Counted from the stretch's first letter, positions 52,201 through 61,299 are shown. The stretch is DNA of 64,000 nt from Deltaproteobacteria bacterium Ga0077550 (GCA_001464385.1 LNFB01000161.1:26664-90663), one strand, 5' to 3'. The notes: a model not told the origin generated them from the sequence alone. Made by a program: numbers and translations.

Positions 52201-53763
52201 TCACAGCACGAAGCGGTGATCGAGCTTCTGCTCGCGCGCCGCGGCGGTGAACTTCGCCGAGCGCACCGCCGCCTCGATGCACTGCGCACCTGCGGCGTTG
52301 AAGGCACCCTTGACCTCGGCCGCCGTCACCTTGCCCGAGGGGGCGATCACCACGCCGACGGTGACGGCCTCGCCGGGGAACAGGCCGGCCTTCTTGCCGC
52401 AGGCGCGCACGCGGTCGCCGACCTTCTCGAGGCCGGAGCGCACCGCCTTGGCCGTGCGGGAGGTCGGCACCGAGGGCGCGGGCGTGGGCTCGGCGATCGG
52501 GGTCGACGCGGGTGCGGGTGCGATCAGGGGCGTCGCGGTCGGCGGGTCGTTCGTCGTCGACGGCGTGACAGTCGTCGACGGTCGCGCGGGTGCCGATGGC
52601 TCGACGGGTGCAGGCGGCTCGACCGGCGTCGATGGCTCGGCGATCGCTGCGGCCGCGGTGCTCGGCGCGACTGCGGGCGTCGCGGGGGTCCGCGTGAACC
52701 ACCAGCCCGCGAGCGCGACGGCCGGGATCGCGAGGCCCGCGGCGAGCCACGCCCGCGCGCGGCCGCTCTGGCGTCGCCGCGCCAGCCCGCCGTCCTCCGA
52801 CACCGCCCGCACCGCGGCGGCGAAGGCCTCGGCGTCCGCGAAGCGCCCCTCGCGATCCTTGGCCAGCGCCTTGGTCACCAGCGCGTCGAGCTCGGGCCCG
52901 ATGCCGGCGTCGGGGCACGCGATCGAGGGCGGCCGCAGCACGCCGTGGATGTGCTGGTAGAGCACCGCCATGGGGTTGCCGCCCGCGAACGGCACCTCGC
53001 CGGTGAGCATGCGGTAGAGGATGATGCCGACGGAGTAGAGGTCGCTGCGACCGTCGAGCTCGGTGCCCGAGCCCTGCTCGGGCGACATGTACTCGGCGGT
53101 GCCGACGATCGCCCCGGTCCGCGTGAGCTGCTCGCCCGAGCCCCCGGCGTCGCGGAGCTTGGCGATGCCGAAGTCGATGAGCTTCACGAAGTCGACCCGG
53201 CCGTCGCGCTGCGTCATCACGCAGTTGTGGGGCTTGATGTCGCGGTGGACGATGCCCGCGCGGTGGGCCGCCGCGAGCGCGTCGAGGATCTGCAGGATGA
53301 TCCCGCGCGCGCGCGCCCACGGGAGCCGGCCCTCGCGCTTGAGCAGGCGCGACAGATCCTCGCCGTCGAGGAACTCCATCACGAAGAAGACGAGGCCGTC
53401 GCTGTCGCCGAAGTCGGTGATGTCGACGACGTTGTCGTGGCGGATCCGCGAGGCCGCGCGGGCCTCCTGCAGGAACCGACTCACGATGCGACTGCGACGG
53501 ACCTGCTCGGGCGCGAGGACCTTGATCGCGACCGGCTTGTCGATCGTCAGGTGCTGGGCGCGGTAGACGTCGCCCATGCCGCCCTCGCCGAGGAGCGCGT
53601 CGATGCGGTAGCGCCCGGCGAGGATCGTCCCCGCCGGGAGCGTGGGTCGCTCGAACTCGGTCTCGACCGTCTCGTCGAGCGCGGTCCCCGACTCGGGCTC
53701 GCGCACGCCGGACCCGGAGCTCCCGAGGGAGCCCGCGCTGGGGCCGGTTTCGTGGGTCGGCAC
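52201..53763 (-). CDS. Ser/Thr protein kinase with C-terminal TonB-like domain
   Basis: 520 residues. Kinase domain about 50-320: glycine loop LGEGGMG, Lys81 (AIKVL), catalytic loop HRDIKPHN (Asp175) and DFG (Asp197), then AEYMSPEQ. One transmembrane helix (about 337-356), a Pro/Ala/Thr-rich linker and a C-terminal domain (GLEKVGDRVRACGKKAGLFP, VTVGVVIAPSGKVTAAEV) resembling the TonB-C/AgmX-like periplasmic modules of myxobacteria. The kinase thus connects cytosolic signalling to a periplasmic partner. Start GTG 53,763 is uncertain. It diverges from the gene at 53,915. Confidence 0.82.
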   Translation of the reverse strand: MPTHETGPSAGSLGSSGSGVREPESGTALDETVETEFERPTLPAGTILAGRYRIDALLGEGGMGDVYRAQHLTIDKPVAIKVLAPEQVRRSRIVSRFLQEARAASRIRHDNVVDITDFGDSDGLVFFVMEFLDGEDLSRLLKREGRLPWARARGIILQILDALAAAHRAGIVHRDIKPHNCVMTQRDGRVDFVKLIDFGIAKLRDAGGSGEQLTRTGAIVGTAEYMSPEQGSGTELDGRSDLYSVGIILYRMLTGEVPFAGGNPMAVLYQHIHGVLRPPSIACPDAGIGPELDALVTKALAKDREGRFADAEAFAAAVRAVSEDGGLARRRQSGRARAWLAAGLAIPAVALAGWWFTRTPATPAVAPSTAAAAIAEPSTPVEPPAPVEPSAPARPSTTVTPSTTNDPPTATPLIAPAPASTPIAEPTPAPSVPTSRTAKAVRSGLEKVGDRVRACGKKAGLFPGEAVTVGVVIAPSGKVTAAEVKGAFNAAGAQCIEAAVRSAKFTAAAREQKLDHRFVL

Positions 53764-53914
53764 GAGTTCAGCACTATACGGCGGACGGCGGCCCGTTGGG
53801 ATGGGCCGTTCGGCGGCGGGTCGTTCGGTCGCGTCGGGACGGCGTGGTCGCGGGCCCGACGCCGTTGTACGATCCCGGCGCGTGCCGTCCGTTCGATCCG
53901 CCCCGACCGCGTCG

Positions 53915-54787
53915 ATGACCACGCGTGCGCGGCTCGTGGGGCTCGCGCTCGCGATCACGACGGCGCTCCCGCAGCCGCTGTGGGCCGCAGCGCCGGCCCC
54001 GGCGACCGCACCCGATGTCGGCGCGATGTGGCGGGACGCGAACGCGAAGCTCGGCACCGGCGACTACGCGGCCGCGATCGACGAGTTGACCCGCGTGTTC
54101 CAGCAGATCGCGACCGATCCCGACGCCCGGACCCTCCGCATGCGCGTGCGCATGGCCCTGCACGACGCCCACCGCGGTGCCCATCGGATCGACGGCAACG
54201 CCGAGCACCTCGCCGTCGCGCGCGAGGTCCTGCAGAACGGCCTCGGCGAATTCGGACCCGACGACGCCGAGATGCGCGCGGAGGCCCAGGCCGCGATCGC
54301 GGCCCTCGACGCGGACCTCGCCGCGCTCGCCGAGGCCGAGGCGGCCCGCGAGCGCGCGCGCGAGGCCGAGGCGGCCGAGGACGCGCGGGTCGAGCCGCCG
54401 CCGCCGGTCGTGTCGCCCGACCCCGATCCGATCGACGCGCCGTACCCCGACGACGAGGACGGCGAGCGTCGACGCAAGCGCTGGATCGCGGTGGCGGCCA
54501 CGGGGGCCGGCGTCGGTGCCCTCGGGCTCGCCCTCGTGGCGGGCGGCTTCGGCTCCGCGAACGCGGCGGTCGGCGTGTTCGAGGACGACCCCGAGCGCCG
54601 CGACCTCGCGCGCACCCGCATCCACCGCGGCAACGCGCTCGGTATCGGCGGGGCGGTGGTCGCGGCCGTGGGGCGGGTGACCGTCGCGGTCGCGCTGCCG
54701 ATGGCCCGCCGCGCCCGTCGCCGGGGGCGCGGCGATGTGGCGTGGTCGGTGGGCCCCACCCGCCGCGGGCTCGCGCTGCGGTTCTAG
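53915..54787 (+). CDS. Exported membrane protein with helical N-terminal domain
   Basis: 290 residues. Signal peptide (LVGLALAITTALPQPLWAA) followed by a TPR-like segment (WRDANAKLGTGDYAAAIDEL, then VFQQIATDPDARTLRMRV), a Glu/Ala-rich region, a Pro/Asp-rich linker, and two hydrophobic segments (IAVAATGAGVGALGLALVA and LGIGGAVVAAVG). Proteins of this layout follow Ser/Thr kinases in myxobacteria. GTG 53,882 is an alternative start. No catalytic motif seen. The next gene begins 54 nt downstream and may be separate. Confidence 0.6.
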   Translation: MTTRARLVGLALAITTALPQPLWAAAPAPATAPDVGAMWRDANAKLGTGDYAAAIDELTRVFQQIATDPDARTLRMRVRMALHDAHRGAHRIDGNAEHLAVAREVLQNGLGEFGPDDAEMRAEAQAAIAALDADLAALAEAEAARERAREAEAAEDARVEPPPPVVSPDPDPIDAPYPDDEDGERRRKRWIAVAATGAGVGALGLALVAGGFGSANAAVGVFEDDPERRDLARTRIHRGNALGIGGAVVAAVGRVTVAVALPMARRARRRGRGDVAWSVGPTRRGLALRF

Positions 54788-54841
54788 AAAAATTCCCGAG
54801 CCGTTCGGCCCGCATCGGGGAACCTATCCCGGACCCCGCGG

Positions 54842-55462
54842 ATGCCCGCGCTCGCGAACGACTCGAGGACCGACACGCTGGCGTACCTGCCGACGGCGGA
54901 CGATCGCGCCTTCGTCGAGCGGCTGCGCGCGGGCGATCGTCGGGCGATCGGGATCCTGTTCGATCGTCACGGCGCGGCGATCGAGCGGGTCCTCGAGCGG
55001 GTGCTCGGTCGCGACACCGAGGTGCCTGATCTGCTGCACGACGTGTTCGTGCAGGCGATGATCGGCGTCACCCGATACCGAGGCGATAGCGCGAGCCTGC
55101 GGCCGTGGCTCCTGCAGATCGCGGTCCGCACCGCCCGCAAGTGCATCCGCCGCCGCGCGACGCGGCGGATCCTCGGGCTGCGAACGCCCGGCGAGCTGCC
55201 CGACGCCCCCGATGCCGTCGACCCCGAGCAACAAACGGCGGTGCGTCGAGCCCACGCCGCGCTCGATCGTCTGCCGACCGACGAGCGCATCGCGTTCTGC
55301 CTGCGCTTCGTCGAGGGCATGCAACTCGACGAGGTCGCGGATGCCTGCGACACCTCGCTGGCCACGGTGAAGCGGCGGTTGGTGAAGGCGCGCGTGAGAT
55401 TCGAGCGGCTCGCGGCGCGGGACAGCCTGCTGGGTCGGTGGATCGAGGAGGTGGCGCGGTGA
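54842..55462 (+). CDS. ECF-type RNA polymerase sigma factor (module 3)
   Basis: 206 residues. Region 2: FVERLRAGDRRAIGILFDRH, then TEVPDLLHDVFVQAMIGV; region 4: LPTDERIAFCLRFVEGMQLD, then DACDTSLATVKRRLVKARVRFERL. It directs a specific regulon under control of its partner, the FecR-like protein encoded next with ATG overlapping its stop by one base. ATG 54,842 is preceded by GGACCCCGCGG. Confidence 0.85.
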   Translation: MPALANDSRTDTLAYLPTADDRAFVERLRAGDRRAIGILFDRHGAAIERVLERVLGRDTEVPDLLHDVFVQAMIGVTRYRGDSASLRPWLLQIAVRTARKCIRRRATRRILGLRTPGELPDAPDAVDPEQQTAVRRAHAALDRLPTDERIAFCLRFVEGMQLDEVADACDTSLATVKRRLVKARVRFERLAARDSLLGRWIEEVAR

Positions 55463-56730
55463 TGGACGACGAACGCCTGCTCGGGTTCGGTCGGGCCCTC
55501 GTCGCTGCGCAGGATGGGGTGCGCCGGGACGACCCGACCGAGGCCCGCGCGCGCGTGCGGGAGCGGTTGCTGGCGCGGGCCGATCGAGACGAGCGTGCGC
55601 CCTCGGTCCCGTGGGTGGTCGCGACGGTGGTCGGGGTCGCGGCGGCGCTCGTGCTGTGGATCGCGTGGCCGCGGGCACTGACGTTCGCGATCGGGCCCGA
55701 GGACGCGCCTGGGGTCGCGGGGGCGTGGTTGGCGGCGCCGGGGACCGAGCCGCAGTCACTGCATTTCTCCGACGGCAGCGTGATCGATCTGCACGCCGGC
55801 TCGCGCGCCCGCGTGGTGCACCTGCACCGCGATGGCGCCCAGGTGGTGCTCGAGGCCGGCGCGGCCGAGGTCGCGATCGTGCCGGGCGCCGCGTCGCGGT
55901 GGCGGATCGACGCGGGGCCGTACCTCGTCGACGTGACCGGCACGCGCTTCGACGTCGCCTGGGATCCGCACGCCGAGGTGTTCGCGCTGACGCTGCACGA
56001 GGGGGCGGTGATCGTCCGCGGGCCGGGCATCGACGGCGAGCGGGCGGTGGGCGCGGGCGAGTCGCTGCGGATCGGCGAGCCGCCACCGTCGACCGTCGCG
56101 GTGGCGAGCTCGCCCGCGGCCGACCCGATCGCGCCGCCGTCGGTGACGCCGATCGCCGCGCCCGTCGTCGATGCGGCGCCCTCCATCGCACCCGGTCCCG
56201 TGCCCGCGGGCAAGCCCCGCGTCCCGGCGCGCCCCCGTGCATCGGCGCCGATCGACGACCGCGCCGACTGGCGCACCCTCGCCGAGGCCGCGAGCTACCG
56301 CGAGGCCCTCGCCGCCGCGGAGGCGCAGGGCTTCGACACCCTCTGCGCGTCGCTGCCGGCCAAGGATCTGCTGCGCCTCGCCGACGTCGCCCGCTTCGCG
56401 CGACGTCCCGAGCGCGCGGCTTCGGCCCTCGACGCCGCGCGCCGCCGCTTCCCCGACACCGACGCGGCGGCGATGGCCGCGTTCGAGCGCGGACGCATGG
56501 CGTTCGCTCGCGGTGCCCACCGCGACGCGGTCCCTTGGTTCACGACCTACCTCCGCGAGCGCCCCGAGGGATCGATCGCGCGCGAGGCCACCGGGCGCCT
56601 GATGGAATCGCAGCACGAGGCGGGCCAGGTCGGTGCGGCCCGGGCGACCGCGGGCCGCTACGTCGCGCGCTGGCCCGGGGGCCCCGACGCCGATCTCGCG
56701 CGGCGCCTCGGCGCGGTCGATCCGGATTGA
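55462..56730 (+). CDS. FecR-like membrane protein with C-terminal TPR-like domain
   Basis: 422 residues. A short cytosolic N-terminus (about 1-48) and one transmembrane helix (VVATVVGVAAALVLWIAWP, 52-70) precede a FecR domain (LHFSDGSVIDLHAGSRARV, VTGTRFDVAWD, LHEGAVIVRGPG), which in other bacteria relays periplasmic signals to a sigma factor. A Pro/Ala linker and a helical, TPR-like tail follow (FDTLCASLPAKDLLRLADVA, AAMAAFERGRMAFARGAHRD). The tail adds a sorting or protein-binding part beyond usual FecR. It is translationally coupled to the sigma gene. Confidence 0.8.
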   Translation: MDDERLLGFGRALVAAQDGVRRDDPTEARARVRERLLARADRDERAPSVPWVVATVVGVAAALVLWIAWPRALTFAIGPEDAPGVAGAWLAAPGTEPQSLHFSDGSVIDLHAGSRARVVHLHRDGAQVVLEAGAAEVAIVPGAASRWRIDAGPYLVDVTGTRFDVAWDPHAEVFALTLHEGAVIVRGPGIDGERAVGAGESLRIGEPPPSTVAVASSPAADPIAPPSVTPIAAPVVDAAPSIAPGPVPAGKPRVPARPRASAPIDDRADWRTLAEAASYREALAAAEAQGFDTLCASLPAKDLLRLADVARFARRPERAASALDAARRRFPDTDAAAMAAFERGRMAFARGAHRDAVPWFTTYLRERPEGSIAREATGRLMESQHEAGQVGAARATAGRYVARWPGGPDADLARRLGAVDPD

Positions 56731-56732
56731 TC

Positions 56733-57785
56733 ATGCCCCGTCGCCGCAGGCCTACGCGCGCGCGGTTGCGGTGGGCGATGTTCGCCGCGGTGCTCGTGGC
56801 TGCGATCGTCACCGTGGTCCCGACGCGCGACGCCGACGCGGCGCCGACCATGCAAACCCAGGCCACGCGGATCGCCGTGCTCGGGGATCGCGACGCGGCC
56901 GTCGCCGCGCAGCTCGAGGCCGAGCTGCAGCTGCTCGGCTTCGAGGTCGTGCACGCGGACGCGCCCGCGCAGCCCGATCCCGCCGCACTGTCCGAGCTCG
57001 CCCGCCGGCTCGACGTGGTCGCGGCGGTCCTCGTGGACGCCCACGCGACGGATCTCGACCTGTGGGTCGTCGATCGCGTCACCGGCAAGACCTCGGTGAG
57101 GCGCGTGCGCGTCGAGGGGGCGGACGCCAGCGACGCGGCGCGCATCACCGCGGTGCGTGCGATCGATCTGCTGCGCGCGAGCTTCCGCGAGCTCGAGGCC
57201 GATCCCACGCCGCCAGCGGCCGAGGTCGCGCCGACGCCGGTGGTTCGTTCGGCCGCACGGCCGGCCCCCTCGCGGTTCGTGCTCGCCGTCGGGCCGGCGG
57301 TGTCGGGCTCGGCCGGTGGCCTGGGCGCGATGGCCCACGGCGTGCTCGCGCTCGAGATCTGGCCCCGCGGTCGCGTGGGCCTCGGCGTGCGCGGGTGGGC
57401 CCCCTTCGCGGGTGTTCGCACGGGCAGCGCCGAGGGCAGCGCGACGCTGCTCGTCGGCTGGCTCGGCGTCGGTCCGCGGGTCCGACTCACGCGACCCGAC
57501 CGCACCATGGTCGCCTCGCTCGGGCTCCACGTCGGGGCCGTGTTCGCGGGCATGCGCGGGGAGGCGAGCGCCCCGTACGTCGGGCGCCGCGATCTCGTCG
57601 TGGGCGCGATGGTCGAGCTCGACGCGGGCCTCGGCATCGCGGTGCACCCGCGGCTGAGGATCTGGATCGACGGCACGATCGGCGTCGCCGTGCCGCGCAT
57701 CGGCATCCGCATCGCGGGCGATCGCGTGGCGACCTGGGGGCTGCCCAGCGGCGGTGGGATCGTCGGCCTGGCGTTCCCGCTGTGA
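56733..57785 (+). CDS. Exported beta-barrel-like protein (ECF module 3)
   Basis: 350 residues. Signal (MFAAVLVAAIVTVVPTRDADA), an N-terminal domain of about 100 residues (ATRIAVLGDRDAAVAAQLEA, VVAAVLVDAHATDLDLWVVD), a Pro/Ala linker, and a C-terminal barrel-like half (FVLAVGPAVSGSAGGLGAM, VGLGVRGWAPFAGVRTG, MVASLGLHVGAVFAGM) like those at 3560 and 25,210. Two bases separate it from the FecR stop. It is probably the outer-membrane or envelope component of the module. Confidence 0.6.
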   Translation: MPRRRRPTRARLRWAMFAAVLVAAIVTVVPTRDADAAPTMQTQATRIAVLGDRDAAVAAQLEAELQLLGFEVVHADAPAQPDPAALSELARRLDVVAAVLVDAHATDLDLWVVDRVTGKTSVRRVRVEGADASDAARITAVRAIDLLRASFRELEADPTPPAAEVAPTPVVRSAARPAPSRFVLAVGPAVSGSAGGLGAMAHGVLALEIWPRGRVGLGVRGWAPFAGVRTGSAEGSATLLVGWLGVGPRVRLTRPDRTMVASLGLHVGAVFAGMRGEASAPYVGRRDLVVGAMVELDAGLGIAVHPRLRIWIDGTIGVAVPRIGIRIAGDRVATWGLPSGGGIVGLAFPL

Positions 57786-57860
57786 GGCGGACCGGCTGCC
57801 CGCAACGAGCTGCGGGAACATCATGTGAGCCGAACGAACGACCTCGCGGAACTCCCCCGC

Positions 57861-58442
57861 ATGCGACGACCCATGACCCTACGCCCGACCCTGATCCTGA
57901 CGATGACGATCGCGGCCACCTCCGCGGTCGCGTGCACCACGGACGGCGATCCCGTCGAGACCGGCGAGGCGGGCAGCAGCGGGGGCTCGGGCTCCGCGAC
58001 GGTGTCGGCGAGCGACACCGCGAGCGCGAGCGCGTCCGATAGCGCGTCGGCGTCGCAGGGCACCTCGAACAGCGCGAGCGACACCGCGAGCGCTTCCTCG
58101 ACGGATCCCAGCGACACCGCGTCCTCGTCGGACAGCGGCGCCGACACCGGAAGCAGCGACGGCGGCCCTGCGACCACCGGCGACGTCGGCTCGTCGTCGG
58201 ACAGCGGCGCCGAGGCGAGCAGCAGCTCGACGGGCGAGGCGTGCGTGCCTGCGGGCGAAGCGTGCGCCGAGGGCCAGGCCGAGTGCTGCGAGGGCAGCCA
58301 GTGCGTCGCGCAGGGCGACAGCCTGTCGTGCGTGCCCTGCGGGGTCGAGGGCGATCCGTGCCAGCCCAACGGCGGCGTCAACGGTGGTTGCTGCGGACAG
58401 CTGAGCTGCATGCAGGGCATCGGCGGCTTCAATTGCGGCTGA
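57861..58442 (+). CDS. Lipoprotein with Ser-rich linker and Cys-rich tail
   Basis: 193 residues. Lipobox SAVAC-T, a long linker of Ser/Ala/Thr/Asp (ASASDSASASQGTSNSAS, repeated), and a C-terminal Cys-rich domain of about 70 residues (CVPAGEACAEGQAECC, CVPCGVEGDPCQPNGG, CCGQLSCMQG) with 12 or more Cys. It resembles module 1's Cys-rich lipoprotein in position, next to the barrel gene. ATG 57,861 or 57,873 are both possible, and a GTG lies at 57,825. A small hairpin (CCCGCA...TGCGGG, 57,799-57,816) precedes it. Confidence 0.6.
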   Translation: MRRPMTLRPTLILTMTIAATSAVACTTDGDPVETGEAGSSGGSGSATVSASDTASASASDSASASQGTSNSASDTASASSTDPSDTASSSDSGADTGSSDGGPATTGDVGSSSDSGAEASSSSTGEACVPAGEACAEGQAECCEGSQCVAQGDSLSCVPCGVEGDPCQPNGGVNGGCCGQLSCMQGIGGFNCG

Positions 58443-58504
58443 CGCGGGCTGACGCGGGCTGACGCGGGCGGGTGCGGCTGACGCGGGCGGATGCGGCTGA
58501 CGCG
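58437..58504. repeat. GGCTGACGCG repeat cluster between convergent genes
   Basis: Five copies of GGCTGACGCG: three in tandem (starts 58,437, 58,447, 58,457) and two with a 19-bp period (58,476, 58,495), separated by GGCGGRTGC. The first copy overlaps the stop codon of the Cys-rich lipoprotein. The cluster lies between convergent genes. Confidence 0.75.
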
Positions 58505-58528
58505 GGCGGCCCTTGGGCCCCGCGATCG

Positions 58529-59887
58529 TCACGGCAGGCTGACGACCGCGACCGGCGTCGTGGTGCTGTCGGTGCCGCCGTCGCCGAGCGAGCCGCCGTC
58601 GTTGTTCCCCCAGCACCACACGGCGCCTGCCGTCGTCATCGCGCAGGCGTGGCCCGAGCAGGTGCCGATCGATTCGACGCCGCTGCCGAGGCCGGTGACG
58701 TCGATGGGCGTCGGGCTCTGGTAGCCGGGGCCCTCGCCGTTGCCGAGGTTGCCGTCGAAGTTGTCGCCCCAGCACTTGGCCGCGCCGTCGGCCACGGCGC
58801 AGGTGTAGCCGAAGCCCGGCGCGATCGCGGTGACGCCCGCGGTCAAGCCGACCACGGCGGTCGGCGTGTGGCTCTCGACGAAGCTGCCCGACTGACCATT
58901 GCCGAGCTGGCCGTCGCCGTTGACGCCCCAGCACTGCGCCGCGCCGCCGTCGGTGATCGCACAGCCGACGCTGTCTCCGGCGGCGATGTGCGTGACGCCA
59001 GTGCCGAGGCCCGCGACCATCACGGGGACGTACGACGCCGAGGTCGCCTCGTCGTTGCCGAGCTCGCCGAACGTGTCGCCGCCCCAGCACCACGCCGCGC
59101 CGTCGTCGGTGGCCGCGCACGTGTGGTAGCGGCCCGCCGCGATCGCGGTGACGCCGGTCAGGCCGACGACCGTGACCGGCGCGCCCGCGTCCACGTTCGT
59201 GTCGTTGCCGAGCTGGCCGTAGTCGTTCTTGCCCCAACACGCAGCGCCGCCGTCGGCCGTGATCGCGCAGGTGTGCTCCCAGCCCGCGGCGACCGCCCGC
59301 GCGCCCGCGAGGCCCGGCACCGCGAGCGGCACGTTGGACGGCGACGTGGTGCCGTCACCGAGCTGACCGAACTCGTTGTCGCCCCAGCACCACACGGCGC
59401 CGTCGCCATCGAGCGCGCAGGTGTGATCCGAGAACGACGAGATCGCGGTGACGCCAGCGAGCCCCTCGACCTCGACCGGCACGCGGTAGGCCGTCGTGTC
59501 GAAGGGCGCGCCGTTGCCGAGCTGCCCCGACTCGGCGTTGCCCCAGCACCGGACGATGCCGGCGTCGGTCAGGGCGCACGCGTGGAGTCGGCCGTTCGCG
59601 ATCGCGATCGCGACCGCCGACGGCAGCGCGTCGACGTCACCGCCGGTCGAGTCGGCGGCGCTGTCCGAGGGATCCGAGTCCGAGGGATCCGCGTCCGTGC
59701 TCCCCTCCGCGGTCCCCGACGTCCCGGGCTCGACACCCGTGTCTCCGCTCGACGCATCGTCGCCGGTGCCGTCGTCGGCGGTGTCGAGGGACGTCGCGCC
59801 GTCGTCGTCGGAGCCGAGGATCGCGCACGCCGGGGCGAGGGCGGCGAGGCAGCAGAGCAGCGTGGATCGGGCGTGTGAAGTGGCCAT
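58529..59887 (-). CDS. RCC1-repeat (seven-bladed propeller) lipoprotein
   Basis: 452 residues. Lipobox APAC-A, a Ser/Thr/Asp linker and seven RCC1-like repeats of about 50 residues, each with a variant of H.CA...DG...CWG.N..GQLGNG (for example HTCALDGDGAVWCWGDNEFG, YTCAVADGAAKCWGDNFDG). The Cys pairs probably cross-link the blades. Surface-exposed; ligand unknown. Converges on the repeat cluster. Confidence 0.8.
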   Translation of the reverse strand: MATSHARSTLLCCLAALAPACAILGSDDDGATSLDTADDGTGDDASSGDTGVEPGTSGTAEGSTDADPSDSDPSDSAADSTGGDVDALPSAVAIAIANGRLHACALTDAGIVRCWGNAESGQLGNGAPFDTTAYRVPVEVEGLAGVTAISSFSDHTCALDGDGAVWCWGDNEFGQLGDGTTSPSNVPLAVPGLAGARAVAAGWEHTCAITADGGAACWGKNDYGQLGNDTNVDAGAPVTVVGLTGVTAIAAGRYHTCAATDDGAAWCWGGDTFGELGNDEATSASYVPVMVAGLGTGVTHIAAGDSVGCAITDGGAAQCWGVNGDGQLGNGQSGSFVESHTPTAVVGLTAGVTAIAPGFGYTCAVADGAAKCWGDNFDGNLGNGEGPGYQSPTPIDVTGLGSGVESIGTCSGHACAMTTAGAVWCWGNNDGGSLGDGGTDSTTTPVAVVSLP

Positions 59888-60009
59888 CGACGCCGGTAGA
59901 GCACGGCCGGTGCCGTGCTCGGGCGCTGCGGAGTTCCGCGGAGTTGCAGCGCTCGCGGCGGGGCGACGACGCGGATCGTCACCCGCCGCGACCCTCATCG
60001 GGTCGGCGA

Positions 60010-61299
60010 TCACCCGCCCGCGGCCGCGTGCTCGACCATCCCGTCGACGCCACAGGCGGTCAGCGTCGCCGCGAGATCGGAGCCCGCGAGGATCGCCGTC
60101 CACATGCTCGCGCCACAGCCCCCCGCGATGCGCCACTGCAGCGGCGTGTGCCCCACGCCGCTCACGGTGACGAACGTGCGATCGGTCGCGGTCTGGGTGT
60201 CGAAGTGGGCCCGCGCGCCGCTGTAGACCGTCGCGGGATCGAGGTCGCCCTGCACGTAGACGATCGGCGCTGGGATCGGCCAGTCGCCGGCGTCGTAGGG
60301 CTCGCCGAGATCGATCGCCTCGCAGACGTTGCGGGTCGGCACGACCTCGCCGCCTTGCAGCTCGAACGCGAACCACGAGTCCTCGGCGATCTCGTTGCAG
60401 GCCACCGGCTGGAACAGGCCCATCATCACCTCGTCCTCCCACATCGGCGGTCCGCCGGTGATCGCCGTCATGAGGCCCTCGAGTTCGGTCGTGTCGCCGC
60501 CGTCGGCGAGCGAGCCGAGCAGGGCGAGCAGGACCTCCTGGGAGTACTGCGACAGCACGGTGGTGATCGTCTCGCCCCACACTCCGGGGGCCTTCCCCAG
60601 CGGCAAGGGATCGGCCATGAGCTTCGCCTGCACGTCGGGCGGGAGCGCGTCGCGGACCTTCGGCCACAGCTCGCGATACGCGACGTCGTCGGACGCCATC
60701 GCGTGGCCGAGCGTGCCCTCGAGCACCACGAGGCGCGGCGGCTGCACGCCAGCCTCGGTGGTGCGGGCGGCCACGACCGTGCTCAGCACGGTGCCGTAGG
60801 AGTGACCGTAGATCACGTAGTCGTCGAGCCGCAGATCTTCGATGATCGCGAGCACGTCGGTGCTGAACTTCTCGGTGCCGTAGAACGCGGCCTCGTGGGG
60901 CGATCCGTCGGCGTTGCAGCCGACGCCACGCGGATCGGTCAGCACGACGTCGACGTCGTCGGGGATGCCCTCGGGCAGGTGCCCGATCGATCCGAGCCCC
61001 GGGCCGCCGGGGATGTGCACGATGGTCGGCCCGTCACCGGGGCGATCGATCCACTGGTAGTAGTAGGTGAACGTCTCGCCGTACGGGTCCGCGGGATCGA
61101 CCGGGCGGACCAGCGAGCGCAGGCCCTCGGCCTCGCACGTCGGTTGCTCGTGCTCGGTGCCACCCGGAACGTCGGCGCCGCCGCCTGGTTGGGTGGTCGA
61201 CGTTGCGTCGTCGTCGTCTGGTTCCGACTCGCCGGGATCGCAGGCGAGGATCGACAGGGCGGTGAGGAGCGCGAGGGTTCGGGGATCGTGGAGCGTCAT
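60010..61299 (-). CDS. Lipoprotein alpha/beta hydrolase of the TAP/proline iminopeptidase-like type
   Basis: 429 residues. Lipobox SILAC-D, acidic/Thr linker, then an alpha/beta-hydrolase core with the oxyanion loop VHIPGGPGLGS, VVLTDPRGVGCN, nucleophile elbow YVIYGHSYGTVLS, and an acid/His pair near VQGDLDPAT and VSGVGHTPLQWR. The HGGPG-like loop and the C-terminal Cys (GGCGASM, ATLTACG) resemble TAP-like peptidases. Acts in the periplasm or at the surface. ATG 61,299 chosen for the signal. Kinase gene follows upstream, same strand, with a hairpin between. Confidence 0.78.
   Translation of the reverse strand: MTLHDPRTLALLTALSILACDPGESEPDDDDATSTTQPGGGADVPGGTEHEQPTCEAEGLRSLVRPVDPADPYGETFTYYYQWIDRPGDGPTIVHIPGGPGLGSIGHLPEGIPDDVDVVLTDPRGVGCNADGSPHEAAFYGTEKFSTDVLAIIEDLRLDDYVIYGHSYGTVLSTVVAARTTEAGVQPPRLVVLEGTLGHAMASDDVAYRELWPKVRDALPPDVQAKLMADPLPLGKAPGVWGETITTVLSQYSQEVLLALLGSLADGGDTTELEGLMTAITGGPPMWEDEVMMGLFQPVACNEIAEDSWFAFELQGGEVVPTRNVCEAIDLGEPYDAGDWPIPAPIVYVQGDLDPATVYSGARAHFDTQTATDRTFVTVSGVGHTPLQWRIAGGCGASMWTAILAGSDLAATLTACGVDGMVEHAAAGG

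Noticed and set aside
57799..57816. Terminator at CCCGCA...TGCGGG
   Set aside because: Only a 6-bp stem and no T-tract; between two genes of the same direction.
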